A stretch of 64,000 bases of DNA from Vibrio ishigakensis (GCF_024347675.1 NZ_AP024881.1:558001-622000), one strand, 5' to 3'; shown: positions 49,866 through 59,329, numbered from the stretch's first letter. The notes: generated by a model from the letters alone, not told the origin. Made by a program: numbers and translations.

Positions 49866-51173
49866 ATGAATACTGATAAGAAACTGTCTCTGACTGCCCG
49901 AGTCATCCTCGGTATGGTTCTAGGGATACTGACAGGTTTTATCATTCGCTTAACGTTTGCCGAGAATCATTTCGTTCATGATTATCTTGTAAACGGCCTA
50001 TTCGATGTAGGTGGCTCAATCTTCATTGCCAGCTTGAAGATGCTAGTTGTACCTCTAGTGTTCGTTTCACTAGTTTGCGGTACCAGCTCACTGAAAGACA
50101 TCTCAACTCTTGGTCGTCTTGGCGGCAAAACCGTAGCTTTCTATCTTGTAACCACCATGATCGCTATCTCAATGGCAATCTTCATGGGTACTGTGTTCCA
50201 GCCAGGTGCAGGTGCTGACCTAACCGCAGCAACGACCTTCACTGCAACTGAAGCGCCGTCTCTTGGCCAGGTTATCGTAGACATGTTCCCGACTAACCCG
50301 ATCCAATCTATGGCTCAGGGTAACACGCTACAAATCATTGTTTTTGCTCTTCTATTTGGTATTGCTATCAGTGCTTGTGGCGAACCAGGTGAGCGTGTTG
50401 CAGCAGCTTTCCAAGACATAAATGCAGTAATCATGAAGTTAGTAACGCTTCTGATGAACATTGCACCATACGGTGTGTTCTTCCTGATGGCGAAGCTGTT
50501 CACTACCATTGGTCTTGGTGCAATCATGAACCTAGGTGGCTATTTCCTAGTTCTGACTGCTGCACTTCTAATCCAAGGTCTAATTGTTTACCCAATTATC
50601 CTAAAAGTGACTACGGGTCTTAACCCAATTCATTTCTTGAAGAAGATGGAAGATGCAATCATGTTTGCATTCTCAACGGCTTCTTCGAACGCAACGATTC
50701 CGGTAACAATGGAAACGGCAACCCACCGTCTTGGTGTTCACAACCGCGTTTCATCGTTCACAGTACCGCTTGGTGCGACCATCAACATGGATGGTACCGC
50801 TATCATGCAGGGTGTTGCGACAGCATTTATTGCTCAGGCGTTTAACATCGACCTGACTATGGGTGACTACCTAACAGTAGTTCTGACTGCGACTCTAGCG
50901 TCTATCGGTACGGCAGGCGTTCCTGGTGTTGGTCTAATCATGCTAGCTATGGTGCTTAACCAGGTTGGTCTACCTCTAGAAGGTATCGCACTAATCATGG
51001 GTGTTGACCGTCTACTAGATATGATTCGTACCGCAGTTAACATCACAGGTGACAGTGCCGTTACTTGTATCGTTGGTAAGTCTGAAGGTGCTATGGATAT
51101 TGATAAGTTCAATGATCCTGAAGCGGGTAAGAAAGAAGAAGAAGTTCATCTTCACCCAGTTACTAGCAAGTAA
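49866..51173 (+). CDS. Dicarboxylate/amino acid:cation symporter (DAACS family)
   Basis: 435 aa polytopic inner-membrane protein of the GltP/DctA family. The re-entrant-loop signatures are present: FSTASSNATIPVTMET (residues about 268-283, the serine-rich HP1 motif), GATINMDGTAIMQG (TM7 NMDGT motif) and GTAGVPGVGLIML (HP2), with TM8 DRLLDMIRTAVNITGD. DMIRTAVNITGD resembles glutamate/aspartate or serine/threonine transporters; the substrate is not fixed by sequence here. Monocistronic, with a terminator. Codon use suggests good expression. Confidence 0.9.
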   Translation: MNTDKKLSLTARVILGMVLGILTGFIIRLTFAENHFVHDYLVNGLFDVGGSIFIASLKMLVVPLVFVSLVCGTSSLKDISTLGRLGGKTVAFYLVTTMIAISMAIFMGTVFQPGAGADLTAATTFTATEAPSLGQVIVDMFPTNPIQSMAQGNTLQIIVFALLFGIAISACGEPGERVAAAFQDINAVIMKLVTLLMNIAPYGVFFLMAKLFTTIGLGAIMNLGGYFLVLTAALLIQGLIVYPIILKVTTGLNPIHFLKKMEDAIMFAFSTASSNATIPVTMETATHRLGVHNRVSSFTVPLGATINMDGTAIMQGVATAFIAQAFNIDLTMGDYLTVVLTATLASIGTAGVPGVGLIMLAMVLNQVGLPLEGIALIMGVDRLLDMIRTAVNITGDSAVTCIVGKSEGAMDIDKFNDPEAGKKEEEVHLHPVTSK

Positions 51174-51191
51174 CAGAAAAAGCCAATTGAG

Positions 51192-51216
51192 AAAGGGAGC
51201 GTATGCTCCCTTTTTT
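51192..51216 (+). terminator. Terminator after the symporter gene
   Basis: AAAGGGAGC (51192-51200), GTAT loop, GCTCCCTTT (51205-51213), then T's. Confidence 0.9.
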
Positions 51217-51517
51217 AGTGCCATAAAAAAGGTTCTCCGCGGATTACAGGGGGCGTAAAATTTCCTTTGAGCCAGTCACTCCCTGCGAGCGACACCTTGC
51301 TCCATCAATCGCTCTTCAGCGCGAGTATCAGTGGGAACTCCGGCTTAGTATGGCTCAGAGTCATCGCTGATACCTCGGAGTAAGTGAGCGGCAGGCATTG
51401 GTGCAGGCAAGTGTTTGAGGCAAGGATGCCGAAACCAAGCCTATAGGGAGGTATTTACGGCGGCTTGCCTTGCATCACTGGCAGAGTGAGCACACGAACA
51501 TGAAGTTGCGGTGAACC
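51217..51517. other. Unexplained structured non-coding stretch (301 bp)
   Basis: Bounded by two terminators pointing at each other, this stretch has no convincing ORF but many complementary segments. These are GAGCGA (51287-51292) with TCGCTC (51309-51314), GTATCAG (51325-51331) with CTGATAC (51367-51373), CTCCG (51338-51342) with CGGAG (51376-51380), and GTGCAGGCAAG (from about 51401) with CTTGCC...GCATCAC (51464-51478). The second and third interleave, which is a pseudoknot arrangement. GC is higher than other gaps. It may be a dispersed repeat of this genome, an RNA gene or a mobile-element scar; I do not recognise it. Confidence 0.35.
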
Positions 51518-51545
51518 AAAAAAAGGAGAGCCTAGGCTCTCCTTT
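51518..51545 (-). terminator. Terminator after dapD
   Basis: AAAGGAGAGCC (51522-51532), TA, GGCTCTCCTTT (51535-51545); on the minus strand it is followed by T's. It ends 21 bp past the dapD stop. Confidence 0.88.
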
Positions 51546-51565
51546 GTAGTATCTGTAGCAACGAA

Positions 51566-52600
51566 TTAGTTGTTGCTGTGTAGCTCGCTGTTTAGCTCTA
51601 CTGCAGACTTGTTGGTCAGACACTCAACTGCACCAGTTTGAGAGTTACGACGGAACAGTAGGTCTGGCTTGCCAGCTAGGTCACGTGCTTTAACTACTTC
51701 AACTTCTTGGCCGCTGTTGTCTAGCATACGTACCTTAGTACCTGATGTTACATACAGACCAGATTCGATGGTGCAGCGATCGCCCATAGGGAAACCAAGA
51801 CCTGCGTTCGCGCCTAGTAGGCTGTTCTCGCCGATAGAGATAACTACTTTACCGCCACCAGATAGGGTACCCATGATAGAAGCACCACCGCCGATGTCAG
51901 AACCTTCGCCAACCATAACGCCAGCTGAGATACGACCTTCAACCATGCTCACGCCTTCAGTACCAGCGTTGAAGTTGATGAAGCCTTCGTGCATAACCGT
52001 TGTACCTTCACCCACGTGTGCGCCAAGGCGAACGCGAGAGGTATCAGCGATACGTACGCCAGCTGGCACAACGTAATCAACCATTTTAGGGAACTTGTCT
52101 ACGCAATCTACGCTTAGTGCGCGACCCGCTAGGCGAGCTTCGATTTGACGATCAGCCAGCTCAGGTAGATCGATTGGACCTTCGTTAGTCCAAGCGATAT
52201 TGTGTAGAAGGCCGAAGATGCCGTCAAGTACAGTGCCGTGTGGCTTAACTAGACGGTTAGAGATAAGTTGCAGCTTAAGGAAGCCTTCAGCAACAGTTTG
52301 AGGTTTGTCATCGCTTTCAAGAGCAACGATAACTAGAGGTTGCTCAGACTGAGCTGCTTTTGATGCAAAGCTTGCACTCGCTGCTTGGCCATTGCTCTCG
52401 AATGCAGAAGCAAGTGCAGCGCATTGCTCTTTAGTTACTTCAATGCTTTGGTTGCCTTGCTCGTAACCCGCAGCCTGTTTAACCGCTTCAACTAGCTCAG
52501 CTGTTGGGTTCAGGATAGGGGTTGGGAAGAAAGCTTCAATAATTTTGCCATCTCGGTTTTTAGTAGCGCTACCGAGTGCCAGTGCGAAGAAAGACATCAA
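51566..52600 (-). CDS. dapD: Tetrahydrodipicolinate N-succinyltransferase, long form
   Basis: 344 aa, the longer DapD type found in Vibrio and Pseudomonas (E. coli has 274 aa). It succinylates tetrahydrodipicolinate in lysine and meso-diaminopimelate synthesis. The left-handed beta-helix hexapeptide repeats span residues about 190-290 (VRLGAHVGEGTTVMHEGF, GVMVGEGSDIGGGASIMG, ENSLLGANAGLGFPMGD). The N-terminal 100 residues and the C-terminal FRRNSQTGAVECL are characteristic of the long form. Monocistronic with a terminator. Confidence 0.93.
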   Translation of the reverse strand: MMSFFALALGSATKNRDGKIIEAFFPTPILNPTAELVEAVKQAAGYEQGNQSIEVTKEQCAALASAFESNGQAASASFASKAAQSEQPLVIVALESDDKPQTVAEGFLKLQLISNRLVKPHGTVLDGIFGLLHNIAWTNEGPIDLPELADRQIEARLAGRALSVDCVDKFPKMVDYVVPAGVRIADTSRVRLGAHVGEGTTVMHEGFINFNAGTEGVSMVEGRISAGVMVGEGSDIGGGASIMGTLSGGGKVVISIGENSLLGANAGLGFPMGDRCTIESGLYVTSGTKVRMLDNSGQEVEVVKARDLAGKPDLLFRRNSQTGAVECLTNKSAVELNSELHSNN

Positions 52601-52767
52601 TTAATCTCCATATTTCGTGTTCTAGTGCGTCAAAAGGGTCACCCGAATGCTGTGCAATCAGGTTATGAGACACACCTCTCAAATTCAGTGTTAGCCCTAC
52701 ACTATAACAGCGTGTGCAGGGCTGAAAAGACCTAAATCACGAAAACTGACAAATTGCTGATATGGGC

Positions 52768-53412
52768 TTATGAGGAGAGGGCGGTAAAGGCTTGATGTAT
52801 GCCTTCGATAAACATCTGCATGCCGATAACGGCGAGGATCAACCCCATCATTCGAGTGATCACATTCAGCACGCTAGCCCCTAGTGCCTTGACCAAAGCT
52901 TCCCCTGATACGAACAGAAGATAGGTCACGCCACACAGAGTACCGAAGGCGAGTATGGTGACTATTACCTCGTAGTTACCACCCACAGCCGCAAAGTTCA
53001 TAGCAGTAGCTATGGTGCCGGGGCCGGCAAGTATCGGCATGGCCAGCGGGGAAACAGCGATACCGAGGGCTGCCTGTTTCTGCTCCAGAGCGGAGAGGTG
53101 TTTGTTGGTGGTTTGATTGTGCTCATTCTTGCCTTGCAGCATGTTAAAGCCAATCATAAATACTAAGATGCCGCCGGTAATGCGCAGGGCGTATAGAGTG
53201 ATGCCGAACAGGTCGAAGATGATCTTACCGGAGATGGCAAATACCGTGATGATTATAAAGGCGATGGTAACCGAGCGCAGGGCAACGGATTTTACTGTGT
53301 GGTGATCGGCGCCATTGGTGAGGCCGAGAAAGATAGGGGTATTAGCGATAGGGTTCATGATGGCGAAAAAGCCCATGAACACAGTGACAGTATGCAGAAT
53401 AATATCTTTCAT
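52768..53412 (-). CDS. MarC-family integral membrane protein
   Basis: 214 aa with six hydrophobic helices and the family motifs NPIANTPIFLGLT (residues about 20-32) and SPLAMPILAGPGTIATAM (near 120-137). E. coli members are MarC, YhgN and YchE; none has a firm transport function, and MarC itself is not needed for multidrug resistance. The Asn-Pro of the first motif and AGPG of the second mark the two pseudo-repeats. Monocistronic; 71 bp downstream of yebG. Confidence 0.88.
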   Translation of the reverse strand: MKDIILHTVTVFMGFFAIMNPIANTPIFLGLTNGADHHTVKSVALRSVTIAFIIITVFAISGKIIFDLFGITLYALRITGGILVFMIGFNMLQGKNEHNQTTNKHLSALEQKQAALGIAVSPLAMPILAGPGTIATAMNFAAVGGNYEVIVTILAFGTLCGVTYLLFVSGEALVKALGASVLNVITRMMGLILAVIGMQMFIEGIHQAFTALSS

Positions 53413-53483
53413 AACCTTCCTAGTCGTGAAAGAGAAAGTGAATAAGGACTAAGTTAGCAGTCCTTATTCATGGAATCCAGAGC

Positions 53484-53786
53484 TTAAGCTGCGTCAGATT
53501 CAGGCGCTTCTTCTACTTCAGCGTCTTTAACTACTTTTGGTTTCTTTGGCGTTGGCTTACGCTTGGCACCTAGAGCGTAAAGAACCTCTTCTTTATGCTT
53601 GGCAAGGTACATAGATAGCTCTTCTTGCTTCTCTTCGTCAGCGATAATTTCACTCTTACCTAGCAGTTCAAATAGCTCATCAGCCATATCCAGCATCTTG
53701 TCATATGCATCTGCTTCCGCTTTTGAGGTAAAAGTCATCTTTTCTTCTCCGTTGCGCTCGACCACGTACTTGACGATAACAGCCAT
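53484..53786 (-). CDS. yebG: YebG, SOS-induced small protein
   Basis: 100 aa (E. coli 96). Family start MAVIVKYVVERNGEEKMTFTSKAEADAYDKMLDMA; the C-terminal third is Lys/Pro- then Asp/Glu-rich and probably disordered. YebG is a LexA-regulated protein of unclear biochemical role. A perfect CTGT-N8-ACAG LexA box lies 36 bp upstream. SD in front of the ATG reads GAGGAT on the minus strand. Confidence 0.93.
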   Translation of the reverse strand: MAVIVKYVVERNGEEKMTFTSKAEADAYDKMLDMADELFELLGKSEIIADEEKQEELSMYLAKHKEEVLYALGAKRKPTPKKPKVVKDAEVEEAPESDAA

Positions 53787-53821
53787 GGTTAATCCTCGTA
53801 ATTGTCTATATGAAATTAATA

Positions 53822-53837
53822 CTGTTGATTTATACAG
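53822..53837 (-). promoter_or_regulatory. LexA (SOS) box of yebG
   Basis: CTGTTGATTTATACAG fits the CTGT-N8-ACAG consensus exactly. It sits in the 54-bp gap between the lysR stop and the yebG start, where the yebG promoter must be. This follows E. coli, where yebG is an SOS gene. Confidence 0.85.
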
Positions 53838-53840
53838 AAA

Positions 53841-54776
53841 TCACTCATTACAGTCTAGCCGAGATGCCGGATTTGCGAGCTGATCGTCTAAACGCCACGC
53901 AAGAGCAAATGTCTTGAAGGCACTGAGCAGTGGATTTAGGTATTTATCCCTATGCAGAACCAGTTGCATACCTCTATCTTGCGGTAGTGAAAGCTCTAGC
54001 TTGGATACCTTGCCTGCCTTGATTGCAGTCTCTACTGACAACTCTGAAAGACAAGCTAACCCAAGTCCTGCAGACACGCTGGTAATGATGGCTTCACTTG
54101 AGTTGAGCTCAAAGCGTTTGTGCCAAGTTTGTAAATTATTAGCTATGTGTTGGGTGAAGTAGTCCCTCGAACCTGAGCCAGACTCGCGCATTATCCAGTG
54201 GTGATCCTCAAGGTCAGTTAAGGTCGGGGTTTGCAAGCTAAGCAATGGAGAGTCTATCGAGCAGATGACGCACATCTTGTCATGACCGAATGGGGAGCGT
54301 GATAGTTTATCTGAGTCTTCGCCACTTTCGATAAAGGCCATATCCAATTGGTAGTCGATCACCTTATTTGCTAACTCAAGAGAGTTGGATAGCTCTATCG
54401 TGAACTCGATGTTTGCCTGGTGACTTTGATTGAAGTCTCGAATCAAGATAGGAAGCAACTGATTACCTATGGTGTTACTGGCACCCAGTTTTAACTCTCC
54501 GCTGAGTATCTTTTCATTAGAGAGCAAGCTCGAGATGTCTCTGGCTCGGTTTAGCACCTCGTCGGCCACCGGCAATAATTTGCTCCCTTCTTGATTTAGC
54601 ACCAGGCGATTATTTATTCGATCGAATAGGGTATGCCCCAACTGTTTCTCGAGCTCATTGAGCGCTAAACTGGTCGCCGCTTTAGATAGAAACAGGGTGT
54701 TGGCTGCTTCAGAGAGGGAGCTAGCCTTGGCAATTGAGGTGAATACTTCTAATTGGCGCAAAGTGTAGGGAATCAT
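53841..54776 (-). CDS. LysR-family transcription regulator
   Basis: 311 aa. N-terminal winged helix-turn-helix in MIPYTLRQLEVFTSIAKASSLSEAANTLFLSKAATSLALNELEKQLG (residues 1-46), followed by LFDRINNRLVLNQEG, then a LysR substrate-binding domain. SSLSEAAN and the FDRINNRLVLNQEGSKLLP stretch resemble the YeiE branch, which in E. coli acts on sulfite/iron genes. Divergent from a TDT-family transporter gene with a 105-bp gap, so it probably controls that gene. Effector unknown. Confidence 0.88.
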   Translation of the reverse strand: MIPYTLRQLEVFTSIAKASSLSEAANTLFLSKAATSLALNELEKQLGHTLFDRINNRLVLNQEGSKLLPVADEVLNRARDISSLLSNEKILSGELKLGASNTIGNQLLPILIRDFNQSHQANIEFTIELSNSLELANKVIDYQLDMAFIESGEDSDKLSRSPFGHDKMCVICSIDSPLLSLQTPTLTDLEDHHWIMRESGSGSRDYFTQHIANNLQTWHKRFELNSSEAIITSVSAGLGLACLSELSVETAIKAGKVSKLELSLPQDRGMQLVLHRDKYLNPLLSAFKTFALAWRLDDQLANPASRLDCNE

Positions 54777-54799
54777 AATGTTTAACTTTACAAAACGTT

Positions 54800-54811
54800 A
54801 GTTTTAAAACT
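54800..54811. promoter_or_regulatory. Candidate LysR-type operator
   Basis: AGTTTTAAAACT is a 12-bp perfect palindrome in the AT-rich divergent gap, 24 bp before the lysR start. LysR proteins prefer T-N11-A dyads in such gaps. AT-rich palindromes also arise by chance. Confidence 0.35.
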
Positions 54812-54881
54812 TTAAATTTTAATAAACATAGTGCAGGCGTAGACTCTGTGCATCAACTGTTTTGTATATAAAGAGGTTCCC

Positions 54882-55847
54882 GTGGATACTTCATCTCGAA
54901 TCGCAAATGCACCTACTCCTATGGCTGGGCTTGCCCTTGGCATTGCAAGTCTGGGTTGGAGTCTAGAGAACCTAGGCATTTTCTCAGGCTATGCGCAGAT
55001 CACAGGTGCGGTTATCGCATCCGTTTTGCTGGCTATATTAGGTAGCAAGTTTTTACTCCATTCACATCTGTTGCGTCAGGACTTATCACACCCAGTTGTG
55101 GGCAGTGTGGTGCCGACTTTTGCTATGGCTTCTATGGTCGTTTCCTACGCCATTAGTCATTACCTGCCTATGCTAGGTTCGGCTATCTGGCTATTTGCCG
55201 TAGTGTTACATTTGCTGTTTTTAGCCAGCTTTGTCTATCACAGAGCGCAGAACTTTGAGATGCACCATATGGTCCCGAGCTGGTTTGTACCACCTGTGGG
55301 CATCATAGTTGCGCCATTGACCTTTGCCGGAAACCCATCGCTGCATTGGGTTGCAGAAGTGACCCTATATTTTGGCATGCTTGCATACGCTGTGATGTTG
55401 CCACTGATGATCTATCGCTTCATGTTCTCAGAGCTAGTACAAGATGCGGCTAAGCCTACTATCGCCATTATGGCAGCTCCCGCGAGCCTCTCTTTGGCTG
55501 GATATCTTTCTTTTGTGGCTCAGCCATCACCCGTGATAGTGGCGCTGCTATTTGGTATTGCTATCTTGATGACAACGGTTATCTACCTAGCTCTGTATAA
55601 GCTGCTTAAGCTAGATTTCAGCCCTGCGTATGCCGCCTTTACCTTCCCATTGGTGATCAGTGCCACTGCTCTATTTAAGATGAGCATTTGGATGAAGGAC
55701 GTGGGTGTTGCCTCGCAATACGTGAATCAAGTACACAGCTTTGCGGTGGTGGAATTGGTTATCGCGACCATGGTGGTGAGCTTGGTTGCCTATAAATACT
55801 TCAGTCATTTACTGGTAAAACCAAGAGTGCAAATTAGAAGCTTATAA
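54882..55847 (+). CDS. TDT-family (TehA/SLAC1-like) anion transporter
   Basis: 321 aa with ten hydrophobic helices in the hairpin pattern of the tellurite-resistance/dicarboxylate transporter family. The first helix APTPMAGLALGIASLGWSLE and VPSWFVPPVGIIVAPLT fit the family. Family members include TehA, malate transporters, SLAC1 channels and fungal sulfite pumps (Ssu1). It begins with GTG at 54882 after SD AGAGG (54872-54876). The partner LysR resembles YeiE, so a sulfite or anion role is a guess only. Confidence 0.82.
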   Translation: MDTSSRIANAPTPMAGLALGIASLGWSLENLGIFSGYAQITGAVIASVLLAILGSKFLLHSHLLRQDLSHPVVGSVVPTFAMASMVVSYAISHYLPMLGSAIWLFAVVLHLLFLASFVYHRAQNFEMHHMVPSWFVPPVGIIVAPLTFAGNPSLHWVAEVTLYFGMLAYAVMLPLMIYRFMFSELVQDAAKPTIAIMAAPASLSLAGYLSFVAQPSPVIVALLFGIAILMTTVIYLALYKLLKLDFSPAYAAFTFPLVISATALFKMSIWMKDVGVASQYVNQVHSFAVVELVIATMVVSLVAYKYFSHLLVKPRVQIRSL

Positions 55848-55912
55848 AACGGTGTGGCTGGCTGGATTGTGGTAATCTTATTGCAGTTATTTCAATGGAT
55901 TGAGAGCCAGCC

Positions 55913-58900
55913 TTGTTTACTGTTTATCACTCGAACCAGATTGATCTTCTTAAGTCTCTTCTGACTGCCCTTATCAAACAACAGCCCCTAACTTCTCCAT
56001 TTGAACAAGAACAGATCTTGGTTCAAAGCCCAGGTATGTCCCAGTGGTTGAAGATGGAGATTGCCGAACAAGACGGCATTGCGGCCAATATCAATTTTCC
56101 CCTGCCAGCGACCTTTATCTGGAATATGTTCATCGAGGTTTTGCCCGATGTGCCAGTGCGCAGTGCCTTTAACAAAGAGGCCATGACCTGGAAGTTGATG
56201 CAGATATTGCCAAGCCTGCTAGAGCGAGAGAGTTTTATCTCCCTTGCCCACTATTTGGAGCAAGATGAAGATGGCTCTAAGTGCTATCAGTTGGCAGAGA
56301 AGATTGCGGATATTTTCGATGGTTATCTGGTGTATCGTCCCGACTATATTCTGGCTTGGGAGGGTGGTGAACATCCAGAAGAGCTCGGTGAGCAGGGGCT
56401 ATGGCAGGGTGAGTTGTGGCGTGAGCTTTCAAGCTATACCGAGTCCCTTGGCCAATCGCCTTATCACAGGGCTAATCTCTATCAAGACTTTATCGATGCT
56501 CTTACCTCGGGTCAGTCAGTGGATACCCAAGGGCTACCTAAGCGCTTGTTTGTGTTTGGCATCAGCTCCCTCCCTCCAAAATATCTGGAAGCCCTAAAAG
56601 CTCTGGGCGAACACATCGATGTGCATCTTCTGTTTCACAACCCTTGTCGTTATTACTGGGGAGATGTGAAAGATCAAAAGACCCTGACTCGAATGGCTAA
56701 GTTGAGCCGTCCACGTATTCGTTGGCAAGGTCAGGGAATAGAGCAAGAGTCCGGTGAGGCGCTCCTTAAGGGAGACATAGAGCAAAACCTATTGCCAGAG
56801 TCTCACCATCTGGCCGTGTCGAACAACCTGCTGGCTTCATTGGGCAAGCAGGGAAGAGACAACCTACACCTTCTGTCTCAGCTAGAGAGTAACGAGGTGG
56901 AAGCCTTTGTTGACCTCGATTCTCAGTCTCTTCTGCCTTTGATTCAGCAAGACATGCTGGACTTAAATCAGCATCAAGACGATACCCAGCTGAACTCTAG
57001 CCATCACAAGCCTATGCTACCGCTAGGGGATGATTCGATCTCGCTGCACTCGTGCCACAGCCCTACGCGTGAAGTTGAGGTGCTGTACGATCAACTGCTG
57101 CATATGTTTAATGCGGATCCACAGCTTAAGCCTAAAGACATCATAGTCATGGTGTCAGACATCAATGCCTATGCGCCAGTGATTCAGGCTATCTTCGGTA
57201 ATGCGCCTTTCGAGCGTCGCATTCCTTTTTCTATCTCGGACAGAACGGCTAGCCAAGAATCGCCGGTGCTGAATGCCTTTATGCAGCTGCTGAACCTGCC
57301 TAACAGTCGCTTTGAGCGCGGGGAGATGCTGGCACTTCTGGAGACGCCCGCGATACTGCAGCGTTTTGGGATCTCTGAGAGTGAGTTCGACCTTCTTTCC
57401 CTGTGGGTGGAAGAGGCAGGAATTCGCTGGGGGCTAGATAGCACAACCTCGGTAGAACTTGAGCTGCCACAGATAGAGCAAAACACCTGGCTATTTGGTT
57501 TAAGGCGTATCTTGATGGGTTATGCCATGTCATCTGAATACAGCTTTGATTTGGCAGATGAGAGCATTGCCCCTTATGAACAGATAGAAGGGCTACAGGC
57601 AGATCTTGCCGGTAAGCTGGCGCATTTTGTTGAAACCTTGATTGAGTATCGAGCCACACTGGGCAATGCCCGCAGTGCTAGCGAGTGGCTGGTGCAACTG
57701 AACAAGATGCTCGGTGCTTTCTTTGAGCTGGATGTGGACAATGAGCTGGCAATAAAAACCATACGTGATGCTCTTTCTAGGCTGGTGGAGCAAACCAGCG
57801 AAGCTGGATTTGAGCAAGTGATTGACCTAAGAGTGGTCAGTGATTATCTGCAAAACAAGCTAGACAGCACCCGTATCAGCCAGAGATTTTTAGCAGGGCA
57901 GGTGAACTTCTGTACCCTGATGCCGATGCGCTCTATCCCATTCAAAGTAGTGTGTTTGCTTGGCATGAACGATGGTGCTTATCCGCGCAACGTGGCTAAA
58001 GAAGGATTTGACCTTATCAATGTGAAATCCCGTCACGGAGACCGCAGTCGTCGCGACGATGACAGATACCTTTTCCTTGAGGCCATGCTCTCGGCGCAGA
58101 GTAAGCTTTACATCAGCTACGTCGGTCAGTCTATCTTGGATAACACCCCAAGATTACCATCCATCGTTGTGACCGAACTATTAGAGTACTGCGCGCAAAA
58201 TTATTGTCTCGAGGGGGATGAAGCCCTGTCAGTGGATGATTCTGGGGCGAAATTGGTTAAGGCAATCACCTATAAACACAGCATGACCCCATTTAGCCCA
58301 AATGCCTTTAAACAACAGGGCAGTTTTGCCTCAGAGTGGGCGGATGTAGCGAATATGCTTGTGTCGCCAAAACACGAGGCGAGTGAGTCTATTCTGACTG
58401 AGGTTCCAGCCGAGATTGACCTTGAGGAGTTTATTCGTTTTTGGACTCTGCCGGTGAAGTTCTTCTTCAATCGTCAGCTTGATATCTATTTTGAAGGGCA
58501 GCGAGAGTCTATCGAAGACAACGAGCCCTTTGCGCTAAGTGGCTTAGATGCTTTTGTGTTTAAAGACCAGCTCCTGCAAGCCCAGCTTGAGAAAGGCGAT
58601 CAGGGCGTTGAACAGCTGGCGCAATGGCTGCGAGTGTCAGGGCAGTTGCCGATAGGGTATTTTGGTGACGCTGAACTGCATGAGGTGAAAACCATCTCTA
58701 AAGAGATTGCCAATGAGGTGGCTTTCTTAACCGGTAGCAAGCAGCAAGATGTTGAGGTATCTCTGCCAATTACATTGCCATCGGGAGAGACTCGTCAACT
58801 CGTCGGCTGGCTGAAACAGCGCTATGCCTCCGGTGGCGTCTATTACCGCGCGGGCAGTGCTCGCTCTCAAGACATTCTATCAGCCTGGATTCGTCATCTG

Positions 58901-59326
58901 GCAGCAAGCCTCAGTGGTGCTTCTTGCACCACTCATGTTATCGGCTTTGATAAGAAAAACGGCGTGCAACACAACTACTTTGAACCTCTGGACACAGAGA
59001 GTGCGCAGAGCCTGTTCAATGAGTTAGTCACTGAGTTTCTTTCTGGGCTTTCGACGCCTCTGCCTTATTTCCCGCGCTCAGCATCAGATGCTATGAATGA
59101 GTTCAACAAGCGCCTAGCCAAGTTTGAACCAAGCGAGGCTAGGGAGATGGCGAAAGCCAAGTTCATTGCCTGCTTTGAGGGTAATAGCTACAGCTCGGGT
59201 GAAGGGGATAACTACTACATCCAGCGCGTATGGTCAGAGTTGGAAGAGAAATTAGTATCGGAATCGATGCGACTCAGTGAGCGGATCTTATTGCCAGCCA
59301 TAGAGCGCATTCGGCAAAGAGAGTAG
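55913..59326 (+). CDS. recC: RecBCD subunit RecC
   Basis: 1137 aa (E. coli 1122). It is the Chi-recognition and structural subunit; it keeps the SF1 helicase fold but without working Walker motifs. The N-terminal segment LVQSPGMSQWLKMEIAEQDGIAANINFPLP and the later FCTLMPMRSIPFKVVCLLGMNDGAYPR (near 660) are RecC-typical. The start is a TTG at 55913: MFTVYHSNQ matches known RecC N termini, and the only in-frame ATG just upstream runs into TGA. First gene of recC-recB-recD. The ptrA gene that intervenes in E. coli is absent. Confidence 0.95.
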   Translation: MFTVYHSNQIDLLKSLLTALIKQQPLTSPFEQEQILVQSPGMSQWLKMEIAEQDGIAANINFPLPATFIWNMFIEVLPDVPVRSAFNKEAMTWKLMQILPSLLERESFISLAHYLEQDEDGSKCYQLAEKIADIFDGYLVYRPDYILAWEGGEHPEELGEQGLWQGELWRELSSYTESLGQSPYHRANLYQDFIDALTSGQSVDTQGLPKRLFVFGISSLPPKYLEALKALGEHIDVHLLFHNPCRYYWGDVKDQKTLTRMAKLSRPRIRWQGQGIEQESGEALLKGDIEQNLLPESHHLAVSNNLLASLGKQGRDNLHLLSQLESNEVEAFVDLDSQSLLPLIQQDMLDLNQHQDDTQLNSSHHKPMLPLGDDSISLHSCHSPTREVEVLYDQLLHMFNADPQLKPKDIIVMVSDINAYAPVIQAIFGNAPFERRIPFSISDRTASQESPVLNAFMQLLNLPNSRFERGEMLALLETPAILQRFGISESEFDLLSLWVEEAGIRWGLDSTTSVELELPQIEQNTWLFGLRRILMGYAMSSEYSFDLADESIAPYEQIEGLQADLAGKLAHFVETLIEYRATLGNARSASEWLVQLNKMLGAFFELDVDNELAIKTIRDALSRLVEQTSEAGFEQVIDLRVVSDYLQNKLDSTRISQRFLAGQVNFCTLMPMRSIPFKVVCLLGMNDGAYPRNVAKEGFDLINVKSRHGDRSRRDDDRYLFLEAMLSAQSKLYISYVGQSILDNTPRLPSIVVTELLEYCAQNYCLEGDEALSVDDSGAKLVKAITYKHSMTPFSPNAFKQQGSFASEWADVANMLVSPKHEASESILTEVPAEIDLEEFIRFWTLPVKFFFNRQLDIYFEGQRESIEDNEPFALSGLDAFVFKDQLLQAQLEKGDQGVEQLAQWLRVSGQLPIGYFGDAELHEVKTISKEIANEVAFLTGSKQQDVEVSLPITLPSGETRQLVGWLKQRYASGGVYYRAGSARSQDILSAWIRHLAASLSGASCTTHVIGFDKKNGVQHNYFEPLDTESAQSLFNELVTEFLSGLSTPLPYFPRSASDAMNEFNKRLAKFEPSEAREMAKAKFIACFEGNSYSSGEGDNYYIQRVWSELEEKLVSESMRLSERILLPAIERIRQRE

Positions 59327-59329
59327 GTG

